Source: an uncultured Pseudomonadota bacterium (GTDB lineage Bacteria; Pseudomonadota; Alphaproteobacteria; RF32; CAG-239). From it: a stretch of 64,000 nt of DNA. Below are positions 43,384 through 51,649 of the stretch, one piece after another. Under the pieces are notes generated by a model, which saw nothing but the letters and a program-made list of their open reading frames with translations, was not told the DNA's origin and did no database searches. Made by a program: the position numbers and the translations under genes. The stretch spans positions 1 to 64,000 of the forward strand of contig CACWKS010000002.1 of assembly GCA_902761535.1 (NCBI GenBank). Direction: 5' to 3'. The first letter of the stretch is position 1. The number at the start of each line of letters is the position of its first letter.

Positions 43384-43740
43384 ATGAATAAATATGAGAG
43401 CGTGCTGATTGCACGTCAAGATTTGGGTGCCTCCCAAGTTAGCTCGCTGATTGATTCATTGAAAGATGTTGTCAGCAAGCAAGGCGGTGAGGTTGTCCGT
43501 GTTGATAACTGGGGTTTGAAAAATCTCGCTTATCGTATCAAAAAAAATCGTAAAGGTCACTATGTTTTGCTTAACATTTCTGCTCCGGCTACTGCAGTTG
43601 CCGAATATGAGCGTGTTATGCGCGTTAACGAAGACATTATTCGTTATATGACGATTAAAGTTGATGAGTTTTCGGAAAACACTTCTGCCGATTCTTATGA
43701 ATCTCAGGAAGAAGTTTCCGTTGCAGAGCAGGGAGAATAG
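43384..43740 (+). CDS. rpsF: 30S ribosomal protein S6
   Basis: Binds 16S rRNA with S18 in the platform of the small subunit. 118 aa with [19 protein letters not shown], the [24 protein letters not shown] core and [14 protein letters not shown]. The C-terminal tail is acidic ([18 protein letters not shown]), as in many alphaproteobacteria. Starts the rpsF-rpsR-rplI operon with a TAAGGAG ribosome site. Confidence 0.97.
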   Translation: MNKYESVLIARQDLGASQVSSLIDSLKDVVSKQGGEVVRVDNWGLKNLAYRIKKNRKGHYVLLNISAPATAVAEYERVMRVNEDIIRYMTIKVDEFSENTSADSYESQEEVSVAEQGE

Positions 43741-43742
43741 TC

Positions 43743-43970
43743 ATGGCTAAACAAGTATTCTTTAGAAGAAAAAAGAGTTGTCCGTTTTCCGGCGAAGACG
43801 CTTTGAAGATTGACTACAAAGATGTCAAACTTTTGTCGCGTTACATTTCCGAAAAAGGCAAAATCATTCCCAGCCGCATCACTTCGGTTTCGGCTAAAAA
43901 GCAGAGAGAATTGGCTCGCGCTATTAAAAGAGCTCGCTATTTGGCTCTCTTGCCTTATGTTGCAATGTAG
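43743..43970 (+). CDS. rpsR: 30S ribosomal protein S18
   Basis: 75 aa, basic. It contains the S18 core [23 protein letters not shown], then [24 protein letters not shown]. The N-terminus keeps a CPFSG segment. It lies 2 nt after rpsF and 18 nt before rplI, as in most proteobacteria. Confidence 0.97.
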   Translation: MAKQVFFRRKKSCPFSGEDALKIDYKDVKLLSRYISEKGKIIPSRITSVSAKKQRELARAIKRARYLALLPYVAM

Positions 43971-43988
43971 TTTAAGAGGAGAAAAAAC

Positions 43989-44474
43989 ATGGAAGTTATC
44001 TTGCTTGAACACATTGAAAAATTAGGCAGAATGGGTGACAAAGTTAATGTTAAAAACGGCTATGCCCGTAACTATTTGTTGCCTCAGAAAAAAGCTTTGC
44101 GTGCCAACGAAGCCAACTTGGCTGTTTATGAAAAACAAAAAGCTGATTTGGAAGCTCACAATAAGAAATTATTTGATGAGGCTACCAAGTTAGCCGAGGC
44201 TTTGAACGGCTATTCAACGGTTTTGATTCGTCAAGCTGCTGAAACCGGTCAATTATATGGTTCGGTTACCATCCGCGACATTGCTGCCGCCATCAAGGAA
44301 TCCGGCCACAATATTGAACGTCGTCAAATCTTTTTGGACAAGACTATCAAAGATTTGGGTATGTATAAGGTTAAGTTGAACTTACATCCCGAAGTAACCC
44401 AAACCATTTTGGTTAACGTTGCCCGCAGTGATGACGAAGCCAAAAAACAGGCTAAAGCTTTTGAAAACGCTTAA
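43989..44474 (+). CDS. rplI: 50S ribosomal protein L9
   Basis: 161 aa. The N-terminal domain (MEVILLEHIEKLGRMGDKVNVKNGYARNYLLP) binds 23S rRNA. A long connecting helix of about 35 residues leads to the C-terminal domain (GQLYGSVTIRDIAAAIKE, LHPEVTQTILVNVAR), which stabilises the ribosome. Slightly longer than E. coli L9 (149 aa) through its charged tail. An AAGAGGAG site precedes the ATG. Last gene of the operon, followed by a strong terminator. Confidence 0.97.
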   Translation: MEVILLEHIEKLGRMGDKVNVKNGYARNYLLPQKKALRANEANLAVYEKQKADLEAHNKKLFDEATKLAEALNGYSTVLIRQAAETGQLYGSVTIRDIAAAIKESGHNIERRQIFLDKTIKDLGMYKVKLNLHPEVTQTILVNVARSDDEAKKQAKAFENA

Positions 44475-44503
44475 TTAAAATATTAAGCTTAAAGTTAAAT
44501 AAA

Positions 44504-44539
44504 AGCGCCTAAGTCTATCGGCTTAGGTGCTTTTTTTTT
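44504..44539 (+). terminator. Terminator of the rpsF-rpsR-rplI operon
   Basis: AGCGCCTAAG pairs with CTTAGGTGCTT around an 8-nt loop, followed by nine T. Confidence 0.9.
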
Positions 44540-44550
44540 ATGCTTATATA

Positions 44551-44579
44551 TTGACATAATATTCAAATTATGATATATA
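44551..44579 (+). promoter_or_regulatory. Strong sigma70-type promoter of the 44618 gene
   Basis: Consensus TTGACA (44551-44556), 17-nt spacer, TATATA (44574-44579). Confidence 0.75.
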
Positions 44580-44617
44580 TGGCAATATAAGCCGACCATA
44601 TAACTAAGGATATGACA

Positions 44618-44977
44618 ATGCAAACAGATGAAAATAATATTCAGAATTTGTTGAACTATGTAGAAACAATGGATAATCAAAGATATAAAAATACAGTTAA
44701 AGGTGTTATAACCAATGACAAGAACAAGCCGGTAGTTGAAGCTTTATTGCAAGCAAAAGATACTCAAGGCGAGCCCTTGCTGGATAATCATAATATGGCT
44801 ATGTTTTTATATAATGCCAAACATACTATAGAAAATAGTCCTGATAAAATACATGAAACTTTGGCTAATCCGGAAATAATTAAGCAAATTAGTTCCGGAA
44901 AAAACAGGGCCGGAATGCTTTGGTTTGCTACATCTTCTAAAGATACTTTTCCTAACAAATACTATAGTGGTCGCTAA
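44618..44977 (+). CDS. Hypothetical soluble protein
   Basis: 119 aa, unknown. The start is the ATG at 44618, 7 nt after AAGGA; the ATG at 44612 is too close to the ribosome site. The protein is polar and helical, with heptad-like NNIQNLLNYVETMDNQRYKN, then ALLQAKDTQGEPLLDNHNMAMFL, and ends SKDTFPNKYYSGR. No signal peptide or TM segment. It has one of the best promoters in the window and its own terminator, so it is probably well expressed. Confidence 0.6.
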   Translation: MQTDENNIQNLLNYVETMDNQRYKNTVKGVITNDKNKPVVEALLQAKDTQGEPLLDNHNMAMFLYNAKHTIENSPDKIHETLANPEIIKQISSGKNRAGMLWFATSSKDTFPNKYYSGR

Positions 44978-44998
44978 TAGCTTTATCCAAAAATTACC

Positions 44999-45031
44999 AA
45001 CATCTAAGCCCCTTGACTTAGATGTTTTTTT
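44999..45031 (+). terminator. Terminator of the 44618 gene
   Basis: AACATCTAAG (44999-45008) pairs with CTTAGATGTT (45017-45026), then a T-run. Confidence 0.9.
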
Positions 45032-45038
45032 AACGGTG

Positions 45039-45218
45039 TTATCTGCTGATATTGCGAAATACAGTTTCTTTAACTGTTCTGTCGCCGCTTAATTGAGCTA
45101 TTTTAGTTTTTACTTCATCTGGAACATAACTGTCAATTTCGGTTTCACGAGTTTGCGAGCAATTTTGTGATGCACGGTTATATGTGATCTTTCTATTTCG
45201 AGTTGCTTTTTCTTTTTT
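45039..45218 (-). other. In-frame 59-codon extension after the SIMPL-domain stop codon
   Basis: The frame of the upstream gene continues after its TAA (45221-45219) for 59 sense codons to a TAA at 45041-45039. The text looks protein-like (ETEIDSYVPDEVKTKIAQL, then DRTVKETVFRNISR) but has no start codon of its own. It may be the decayed tail of another gene or a former C-terminus. It is translated only if the stop is read through. Confidence 0.35.
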
Positions 45219-45977
45219 TTACTTCAACCAATAACTGGCGCTGAAATTGGCAAAAACTTTCAAATTTCCGCTTTGAATTGGTGTAGCGGCTTCATTTGCC
45301 ACCCCGTCAGACATTTCTGCCATATTTAACATCATCGCACTTTTTGCCATCATACGATAAGGCACCGGACGAGCATTATTTTCCGAGCATCCGGCATTGA
45401 TAATCTGAACTCCGACAATTTTGGTTTTTGATGCTTGGGCTGCAACTTCGGCTCTGCCATAAGCTTTCTTTGCTGCTTCATCAATCAATTCACGGCATTT
45501 TGCTTCATAACCCGAAACCGAAAAATTCAAGTCATCAACATTGGTCGCACCCAAACTTATCGACCTGTCTATAATTTCACCTAGTTGAGCGATATTTTTG
45601 GTATGCACGATTATCTGGTTGGATACTTCATATTTTTCCAATACTTGTTTTTTCAACTCATGATTATAAACATATACCGGCTGTGCATTATAGTTAGCTG
45701 TTTTCAGATAATCTCCGTTGTTTTTATCAATAATTTGTTGCAACATTGCATAAATTTTATCCGATTTTTCTTTGTTTTCTTTAGCAGCCTTATTCAACAA
45801 ATTTTTATCGCTGGTTTTCACAGTAATGCTGACCTCCACCGTATCCGGAGCAATTTCCGCCTCAGCCGAAGTATTAACCGATAACGTGCCTTTTTCGTTT
45901 TCGTTATTTTTATTGGCAAAACCGTAACCGATAATTCCGGCAATCAAAACAATAACCACATAACCCCAATTTTTCAT
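45219..45977 (-). CDS. SIMPL (DUF541) domain envelope protein
   Basis: 252 aa. An N-terminal hydrophobic segment (residues about 4-21) anchors or exports it. The SIMPL domain follows: LSVNTSAEAEIAPDTVEVSITV, a Lys-rich helix, IIDRSISLGATNVDDLNFSVS and EAAKKAYGRAEVAAQA. The family includes the E. coli oxidative-stress protein YggE; its molecular role is unclear. A TTGCCA...TATTTT promoter lies about 50 nt upstream on the minus strand. Confidence 0.85.
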   Translation of the reverse strand: MKNWGYVVIVLIAGIIGYGFANKNNENEKGTLSVNTSAEAEIAPDTVEVSITVKTSDKNLLNKAAKENKEKSDKIYAMLQQIIDKNNGDYLKTANYNAQPVYVYNHELKKQVLEKYEVSNQIIVHTKNIAQLGEIIDRSISLGATNVDDLNFSVSGYEAKCRELIDEAAKKAYGRAEVAAQASKTKIVGVQIINAGCSENNARPVPYRMMAKSAMMLNMAEMSDGVANEAATPIQSGNLKVFANFSASYWLK

Positions 45978-46073
45978 TTTTTCCTCCTCTGAAAGTTACC
46001 CTTTTAAAAATAACGTAAATATCTTACTTGGCAAGTTTAATCACTCAAAAATAGACAGCAGATTTTAAAATAT

Positions 46074-46847
46074 TTACATTTCATAAGTCATATTGTTACG
46101 CAGAAAATCAATATCCTCAGCCGAAGCTCCGCGTTGACTGATTAAATCCAAACAGTTTTCGATAAAATGCAATTTACGCAAACATTCCATGGTCGAAACA
46201 AAATATATATCATTAATCCAAGACAATGACACTGCCAAACTGTCAGCGGCTGTCCTCACATTTTTATAATCAACCGTCTGATGATTTTTAATATTTTGTT
46301 TTATGGCTTCAGACAAATTACCTTGAGGAAAAATTCCCAGTCTTTCCACTCCGTAATAGCTGAAAAAGCGAATATTTTCCAACTTATCGGCATCACGCAG
46401 CAATTTAGCCAAAACTTCTGCTTTCTTTTTTTCTGTTTCTTCTAATTGGCAGTACAAAGGATTATGGTAATCAATTGCAAATTTGTTATGTTCATGAATG
46501 GCAAACAACATTTTTTGATCGCTGACTTCGGGATTATCTTTAATCAAATTAACTGCGGCCTTTCCATGATCAAATTCGCTGCTTGGAATAATCTTGCCGT
46601 TTTTATGTTGATAAAATCTTGCCAAATCATGCAATATTCCGGTCATTTCCACCAGTTCACGTTCATCTGGTGCAAACATTTCATAAACATTTTTCTCATC
46701 ATAAAAAATATTCATTATCTCGTGAGCCACTCCGAAAGTATGGCGTAATTTGTGAGTCAGCCATTGCTCTACTTCCGGAGAAGCGTCTTTGATAAATTCG
46801 GCATAAGCCTCGCCGATCATTTTAGTTGCAATATAAATTTTTTTCAT
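46074..46847 (-). CDS. HD-domain phosphohydrolase
   Basis: 257 aa with the metal-binding HD pattern: His in KLRHTFGVAHEI, the HD pair in GILHDLARFYQH, a later HEHNKFAI and Asp in LLRDADKLEN. Substrate unknown; HD proteins often hydrolyse nucleotides or phosphate esters. Its ribosome site AGGAGA lies inside the 3' arm of a 12-bp hairpin that is also the terminator of the upstream gene. Confidence 0.85.
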   Translation of the reverse strand: MKKIYIATKMIGEAYAEFIKDASPEVEQWLTHKLRHTFGVAHEIMNIFYDEKNVYEMFAPDERELVEMTGILHDLARFYQHKNGKIIPSSEFDHGKAAVNLIKDNPEVSDQKMLFAIHEHNKFAIDYHNPLYCQLEETEKKKAEVLAKLLRDADKLENIRFFSYYGVERLGIFPQGNLSEAIKQNIKNHQTVDYKNVRTAADSLAVSLSWINDIYFVSTMECLRKLHFIENCLDLISQRGASAEDIDFLRNNMTYEM

Positions 46848-46865
46848 AAAAAATCTCCTATAATT
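46848..46865 (-). promoter_or_regulatory. Ribosome site of the HD gene, sequestered in a hairpin arm
   Basis: On the minus strand the 3' arm of the hairpin (46865-46854) contains AGGAGA, followed by TTTTTT and then the ATG at 46847. Pairing with 46883-46872 would hide the site. Confidence 0.6.
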
Positions 46866-46883
46866 GCCGTGAATTATAGGAGA
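46848..46883 (-). terminator. Terminator of the beta-barrel protein gene
   Basis: A perfect 12-bp stem (46883-46872 with 46865-46854), 6-nt loop, then six T directly before the next start codon. Confidence 0.8.
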
Positions 46884-46908
46884 AATAACTTAATAATTGG
46901 TTTAATTT

Positions 46909-47772
46909 TTACAAATCAAATATATTCTCATATCCCAAAGACAATCCGATTAACACGTTGTCACCGTATTTGTCGGCACCTCTGGCTTTGGCGCGAAAAT
47001 ATTGTACAAACGGCGAAAGTTTGAAATTGTTTTTCAATTCAACATCCATCCGTGCGGTTGCGTTTAACTCGTCTTCAAAATCGGTGGCATTATATTTGCT
47101 GTAAGCAAAATAGCGGCGATAATATCCCTCCAGTTTGAAGTCAACCCCGTCGCGCAAATTATATTTCCATCTGCCTCCGACTTCACCGGCAGTCTTTTGA
47201 ATATCCTCATCATAAGTCATATCCCAGTCTTGCACGATTGCCGCATACATCTCGTCAAAATAAGTTCCGTTCAAAGCTTTCACACCGGCTTTACCGCGAA
47301 CAACTTTGGTACGTGGCGCATCATCATTTTCGGTAAATTCGGTCTGATAACCCAAACTGGCAAAAGGTCCTACATCAGCCTCGTCCCATTTCCACATTTT
47401 TTCGGTATAATCGGTTGACAACAAAATCTTATCGGCATTTTCGGTTTTAGTCTTTTCACCTTCTGCCGGTTTCAAAGTTGTTTTGCCGTATTCGGCATAA
47501 ACTCCGTTATCCCAGCGTGATGAAGCAGTCTCATGCTCTAATACAAAATCGAACACCCCTTTGACAACTTCTTCACCATCGGCACTCAACTTGGAGTTGG
47601 GCGAATTTTTATATTCTTCGGCATTGCCGACACTGGTTGATGAAACATCTAAAGCCACCCTGCGAAAATTTGCTCTCCATTCAGATTTAGCCGCCTCATT
47701 ATCCTCTTGCGCATTTGCCGCTGTTGCCGCCAGCAAAGCACAACCTAAAAACAAACCAAATTTACGATTCAT
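46909..47772 (-). CDS. Putative outer-membrane beta-barrel protein
   Basis: 287 aa: a signal peptide (residues 1-21, LLAATAANA then QEDN), then alternating hydrophobic/polar strands with many aromatic residues (for example FKLEGYYRRYFAYSKYN, LKNNFKLSPFVQYFRAKARG) and a C-terminal Phe-containing end (LGYENIFDL), as in outer-membrane barrels. No specific family recognised. A promoter lies at 47813-47841. Confidence 0.65.
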   Translation of the reverse strand: MNRKFGLFLGCALLAATAANAQEDNEAAKSEWRANFRRVALDVSSTSVGNAEEYKNSPNSKLSADGEEVVKGVFDFVLEHETASSRWDNGVYAEYGKTTLKPAEGEKTKTENADKILLSTDYTEKMWKWDEADVGPFASLGYQTEFTENDDAPRTKVVRGKAGVKALNGTYFDEMYAAIVQDWDMTYDEDIQKTAGEVGGRWKYNLRDGVDFKLEGYYRRYFAYSKYNATDFEDELNATARMDVELKNNFKLSPFVQYFRAKARGADKYGDNVLIGLSLGYENIFDL

Positions 47773-47812
47773 AGTCTTTTTAGTCCTTATTACAAAAATT
47801 ATTTACCATTTT

Positions 47813-47841
47813 TTTCTACCAACCGTTCGCCTGTTTGACAA
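47813..47841 (-). promoter_or_regulatory. Promoter of the beta-barrel protein gene
   Basis: Minus-strand TTGTCA (47841-47836), 17-nt spacer, TAGAAA (47818-47813). Confidence 0.5.
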
Positions 47842-47874
47842 GCCTTAAAAAACAGTTGTGTATAGTAAATTCAC

Positions 47875-47912
47875 AAAAAAACTCTCCTTAAATTTATTTT
47901 TTAAGGAGAGTT
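47875..47912 (-). terminator. Terminator of the 48757 gene
   Basis: An 11-bp stem (47881-47891 with the 47901-47911 region), then a T-run on the minus strand. Confidence 0.8.
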
Positions 47913-47947
47913 AAAAGTTCAATAACTAAAAATTTTTCGAGAAATTA

Positions 47948-48757
47948 TTAGTCATTCTGTAATGGTAGGCGAAGTAGGTTTATTTGTTGAAGTTGCGTTG
48001 CGGCATTATTTCCGGCATTGGAAGATTGTTGCTCGGCTCCTTGTTGCCCGTTGGCATTATTTCCGGCATTAGGAGTTTGTTGTCCGGAAGCACCATTGCC
48101 GGCAACGTTGTTATTAACTTCTTGCCCATGATTCCTAACTGCACTGATACGTTCACAAATTTCAATTTGTTGTAAGGTGCTTTCCTCAATTTTGCCTTTA
48201 AATTCATCATTATGAATATCCCAAGCTTCAATCATCTTAACCGGTGGTTTATGCTTTATACAAGCCAAATATAATCTGGCAGCATATTCCGGCGTTGAAA
48301 TATTGCAGAATTTAATTTCCATTCCTTGGTTATGAGCCAGCTCAACCAAATCATCAAAGCGGTCTTGATCGGGAACAATCTTGCTGTTGTCTGCTTTGGT
48401 AGCATTCATAACCACTTTATTGTTATCGTTAATAGTGATGTGAGTAGTGTTTTGTTCTTCATCATTATCTTTATTTTTCCGCACCAAATCGGCTTGATAA
48501 CCTGAATCTGATACTATTTCCTTATATTCCAATTTATAATCACGCTCGGAATCATTATTGGCTTCATCGCACAAGTCACGGAAAAATTTTTCATAAGTAC
48601 TGTAATCGTATCTATTTGCAGGCACTAGGCTGTTGTTATTTGTTTGTTCATCCTGCTCGCTGTTTTCACTAAGTTCTAATGTATTAGTAGGTATTACAGA
48701 CAGCACATTTTGTCCTTCCGCCGGTGATGGGGCATTATTATCTTCTCCATCTGCCAT
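47948..48757 (-). CDS. Unknown acidic protein with Asn/Gln-rich repetitive tail
   Basis: 269 aa, no signal peptide. Residues 1-50 are disordered and acidic. The core (about 50-215) is folded, with YEKFFRDLCDEANNDSE, IVPDQDRFDDLVELAHNQGMEIKFC and AARLYLACIKHKPP. The last 55 residues are low complexity, with two copies of an SNAGNN/PNAGNN-type unit separated by GQQ stretches; the DNA there is also repetitive. I do not recognise the family. RBS and ATG are clear, and it has its own terminator. Confidence 0.6.
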   Translation of the reverse strand: MADGEDNNAPSPAEGQNVLSVIPTNTLELSENSEQDEQTNNNSLVPANRYDYSTYEKFFRDLCDEANNDSERDYKLEYKEIVSDSGYQADLVRKNKDNDEEQNTTHITINDNNKVVMNATKADNSKIVPDQDRFDDLVELAHNQGMEIKFCNISTPEYAARLYLACIKHKPPVKMIEAWDIHNDEFKGKIEESTLQQIEICERISAVRNHGQEVNNNVAGNGASGQQTPNAGNNANGQQGAEQQSSNAGNNAATQLQQINLLRLPLQND

Positions 48758-48893
48758 CTTATCTCTCCTTGTTTAACCGTAAACATTATCCCAATCTTAC
48801 TCTGTTTGGACAAAAAAGTCAAGTTATATTTCGTCAAATAAAAAAATAATTTGCTAAACTTTTCTTAAAACTTATCGGATTACAATAATTGCC

Positions 48894-49400
48894 ATGACAT
48901 ATTTGATTATCGGTAATATTTTATCTTTTATCAGCGTTGTTTTCTTAGCTTTAAGCACCCAGAAAAACGACAAACATCAGATTATGCTCTATCAAGTGTT
49001 CGATTGCCTGTTTACAGCCCTTGCCAATATTGTTTTAGGCGGCTATTCCGGTGCGGTGGTCACATTAATCGGAGTTTTGCGTAATCTGTTGAGTTATTAT
49101 GATAAAATGACTCGTTCTGCTGCAATATGGTTGAGTGTTTTAATGGTGGTAATCGGTATTGCGGTCAATACTCATGGCATTTTCGGGTTTTTGCCGATTA
49201 TCGCCAGTGTCCAATATACTCTTTATTTGGGTTTTTGTTTCAAAAAAGCCTCCGGTGTCAAATTAGCCTTAGCTTTCAATTTGGCGATTTGGGTGATTTA
49301 TAACCTGGCCATCTTGGCAATCCCCGGCTTTATTACCGATGCGGTTATTTTTGTTTTAAGCGTAATCGGCTATTTTCGCTCGTTGAAAAGCGAAAAATAA
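48894..49400 (+). CDS. YgjV-family inner-membrane protein
   Basis: 168 aa, almost entirely hydrophobic with about six TM segments. The pattern of STQKNDKHQIMLYQVFDCLFTALAN, YSGAVVTLIGVLRNLLSYY, and VQYTLYLGFCFKKASGVKLALAFN fits the YgjV (Imp-YgjV) family of unknown function. Not clearly linked to the cation transporter gene 58 nt downstream, though both run the same way. Confidence 0.75.
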   Translation: MTYLIIGNILSFISVVFLALSTQKNDKHQIMLYQVFDCLFTALANIVLGGYSGAVVTLIGVLRNLLSYYDKMTRSAAIWLSVLMVVIGIAVNTHGIFGFLPIIASVQYTLYLGFCFKKASGVKLALAFNLAIWVIYNLAILAIPGFITDAVIFVLSVIGYFRSLKSEK

Positions 49401-49457
49401 AACTTGACCATATTCGGTCATATTACTATGTTTGATATATCAAAGGAGATATAATCA

Positions 49458-50351
49458 ATGCATCACCATCACCACCACACGGAAATATCAGCCCAAACCG
49501 TCAGTTTGTTATTGCTGTCCTTTATCATCAATATGCTTTTGAGCTTGGTTGAGATTATCGGCGGAGTGATTTCCGGCAGTGTGGCTTTAATCGGCGATGC
49601 TTTGCATAATACTTCCGATGCTCTGTCGATTTTGGTGGCGGTGATTGCCTTCAAAATCGGCTATAAAAAAGCCGATGCCAAATATACCTATGGTTTTCGC
49701 CGAGCCGAAGTTATCGGCGGATTCATCAATTTGATTCTGTTGTTTATCTCGGGAAGTTATTTGGCGGTTGAGGGAATAGGGCGTTTGATTACCCCCGAGC
49801 AGATTGACGGTAAGATGATAGTAATTATATCGGTTTTGGCTTTGTTAATTGATGCTTTTACCGCCAAAATCTCTCACCACGGTTCGCACCACAGCCATAA
49901 TATGAAAATGGTATTTGTGCATAATTTGGCCGACGCTTTTGGCTCAATCGGGGTGATTATATCCGGTCTCTGTGTTATGTTGTGGGGAATAAACCGTATT
50001 GACGGAGTGATTGCCTTGATAATCGCCGCCTATATGATATGGCAAGCGGTGGTAAGCTTTAAGCCGATTGTCAATATTTTGATGAACGCTGCCCCTGATG
50101 ACATTGATTTGAACGAGGTCAAAAAAACAATTGCTAAAATCAAAGGAGTCAAAGATGTCCATCATTTGCATTTATGGTGTTTGGACGAGCATGAGAGTGC
50201 TTTGGAATGTCATGTTGTCTCCGATGATATAAAGACAGCGCAAAAAATTGCTCAAAAATTAGATGAAAAATTTGCTATCGAACATTGCAATGTACAGGTT
50301 GAAAGCGAAGAAAAATGCTGTCGTTGCAATTGTTGTGAGCATATTGAATAA
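49458..50351 (+). CDS. Cation diffusion facilitator (Zn/Co/Cd efflux)
   Basis: 297 aa, six TM segments. The CDF metal site is visible as DALHNTSD (TM2) and HNLADAFGS (TM5). A His-rich cytoplasmic loop (SHHGSHHSHNM) and the cytoplasmic ferredoxin-like domain (HHLHLWCLDEHESALECHVV) follow, then a Cys-rich end (CCRCNCCEHIE). The N-terminus is a natural six-histidine run (MHHHHHHT). A strong AAAGGAGA site precedes the ATG. Zinc is the most likely substrate. Confidence 0.92.
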   Translation: MHHHHHHTEISAQTVSLLLLSFIINMLLSLVEIIGGVISGSVALIGDALHNTSDALSILVAVIAFKIGYKKADAKYTYGFRRAEVIGGFINLILLFISGSYLAVEGIGRLITPEQIDGKMIVIISVLALLIDAFTAKISHHGSHHSHNMKMVFVHNLADAFGSIGVIISGLCVMLWGINRIDGVIALIIAAYMIWQAVVSFKPIVNILMNAAPDDIDLNEVKKTIAKIKGVKDVHHLHLWCLDEHESALECHVVSDDIKTAQKIAQKLDEKFAIEHCNVQVESEEKCCRCNCCEHIE

Positions 50352-50379
50352 AAAAACACACAAAAAATAAAATTTTTAC

Positions 50380-50408
50380 TTGCCAATAAAAATTTTTTGT
50401 TTTATAAG
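50380..50408 (+). promoter_or_regulatory. Promoter of tRNA-Phe
   Basis: TTGCCA (50380-50385), 17-nt spacer, TATAAG (50403-50408), about 29 nt before the tRNA. Confidence 0.65.
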
Positions 50409-50436
50409 GGCGAAGTCAACTGAAAATAAACTTGAT

Positions 50437-50512
<76 letters not shown>

Positions 50513-50521
50513 TTAAAAAAG

Positions 50522-50544
50522 CCCTCTTTCAAGAGGGTTTTTTT
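50522..50544 (+). terminator. Terminator of tRNA-Phe
   Basis: CCCTCTT, 2-nt loop, AAGAGGG, then seven T. Confidence 0.85.
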
Positions 50545-50594
50545 AATGGTTGTGCACGAAACAGATTAAGCCGACACGAGTATAATAAGCAATT

Positions 50595-51164
50595 TTAAAT
50601 ATACTTCAGCAAAAAGTTTTTCCATATTTTAAATTTTTCTTTGGGTTTTATTCTGGCATTAGCGGAACTTGTTGACGGTAAAATATTATCTCCGTTGTTG
50701 GTTAATTTTAACAACCAACCTTTCAGTTCATTGTTATTTTCTTGTTTCAGATATTTATCAAACAGCTTTTTAGCATTTTTACTGTTAAATACAATACATT
50801 TTAGTTGCGGGCAGTGTAGCTTTAATATCGCAAAATCATTATACAATGGTTTATTTATATCTTTATCACTACTGCCTTTAATATAGCATTTTGCCACAAC
50901 ATCCCACAAACCGATACTATTTTTTTGCAAACATTCATAGCGCAAATTATAAAGTTTTTGTTTCTCGGTATCATTATCAATTTTATCTGCAGATATTGCA
51001 ATTTTATCATTATGGCAAACATCGGCCATAATTTTCCAAAATTGATTTTGCGGATTATTATAATAGCACTCATTACGAGATTTTTCGCTGGGAAAAGTCC
51101 CTAAAATAACCAGCTTTGTGCGACAATCAAAAATATAATTAAGCCCTTTTTCTTCTTTCATCAT
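50595..51164 (-). CDS. DNA-deoxyinosine/uracil glycosylase family protein
   Basis: 189 aa of the UDG superfamily, hypoxanthine-DNA glycosylase type. Motif 1 is LVILGTFPSEKSRNECYYNNPQNQFW, with the conserved Tyr-Tyr and Asn-x-Phe-Trp. A middle block is NSIGLWDVVAKC. The C-terminal LPSTSSANAR is the equivalent of the UDG leucine-loop motif. It would remove deaminated adenine or uracil from DNA. Two adjacent ATGs exist (51164, 51161); GGGAG fits the first. Monocistronic. Confidence 0.85.
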   Translation of the reverse strand: MMKEEKGLNYIFDCRTKLVILGTFPSEKSRNECYYNNPQNQFWKIMADVCHNDKIAISADKIDNDTEKQKLYNLRYECLQKNSIGLWDVVAKCYIKGSSDKDINKPLYNDFAILKLHCPQLKCIVFNSKNAKKLFDKYLKQENNNELKGWLLKLTNNGDNILPSTSSANARIKPKEKFKIWKNFLLKYI

Positions 51165-51283
51165 TAATGCTCCCGAATTTTGTATTATAATAACATAATA
51201 ACATCAAAAATCAAATTTTTATTTATCCTCATAGTTTTTTTATGACTGTCAATGTATATATATGTAAAAAAAAGATAGGATAA

Positions 51284-51604
51284 ATGTTACATTGGATATA
51301 CTTGATTATAGCTTCAGTCTTTGAGGTAGGCTGGCCTTATGGCCTGAAAATGGCGGCTGTTTCCGACGCTAAAATAGCTTGGATTATTTTCTCGGTTTTA
51401 ATCATGACTTTGAGCGGAATTTTTTTGTTTTTGGCTCAAAAAGGAATTCCTATTGGTACAGCTTATGCCGTGTGGAGCGGAATTGGTGTTTCTTGCACAT
51501 TTATTATCGGGGTTGTGTTTTTTACCGATGTTGTTAATTTGTTGCGTATTTTAGGGATTATATTTATTGTTTTAGGGGTTATATTACTAAAGTTAGGAAA
51601 TTAA
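51284..51604 (+). CDS. Small multidrug resistance (SMR) transporter, SugE/Gdx-like
   Basis: 106 aa with four TM segments. The start HWIYLIIASVFEVGWPYGLKMA has the essential TM1 Glu and the GLK motif that is closer to the SugE/Gdx (guanidinium exporter) class than to EmrE. GTAYAVWSGIGVSCTFIIG is the TM3 signature. I see no guanidine riboswitch in the 120 nt upstream, so drug or quaternary-amine export is also possible. Confidence 0.88.
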   Translation: MLHWIYLIIASVFEVGWPYGLKMAAVSDAKIAWIIFSVLIMTLSGIFLFLAQKGIPIGTAYAVWSGIGVSCTFIIGVVFFTDVVNLLRILGIIFIVLGVILLKLGN

Positions 51605-51625
51605 GGCTACTATAACTGACAAAAA

Positions 51626-51649
51626 CAGCGGTGTCTTACAACACCGCTG
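51626..51649 (-). terminator. Terminator of the small lipoprotein gene
   Basis: CAGCGGTGT (51626-51634) pairs with ACACCGCTG (51641-51649), followed by five T on the minus strand. It overlaps the end of the coding region. Confidence 0.75.

Noticed and set aside
51165..51283. Guanidine riboswitch before the SMR gene
   Set aside because: The 120-nt leader is A/T-rich with no ACGA/ACGR hairpin pair or other guanidine-class motif.
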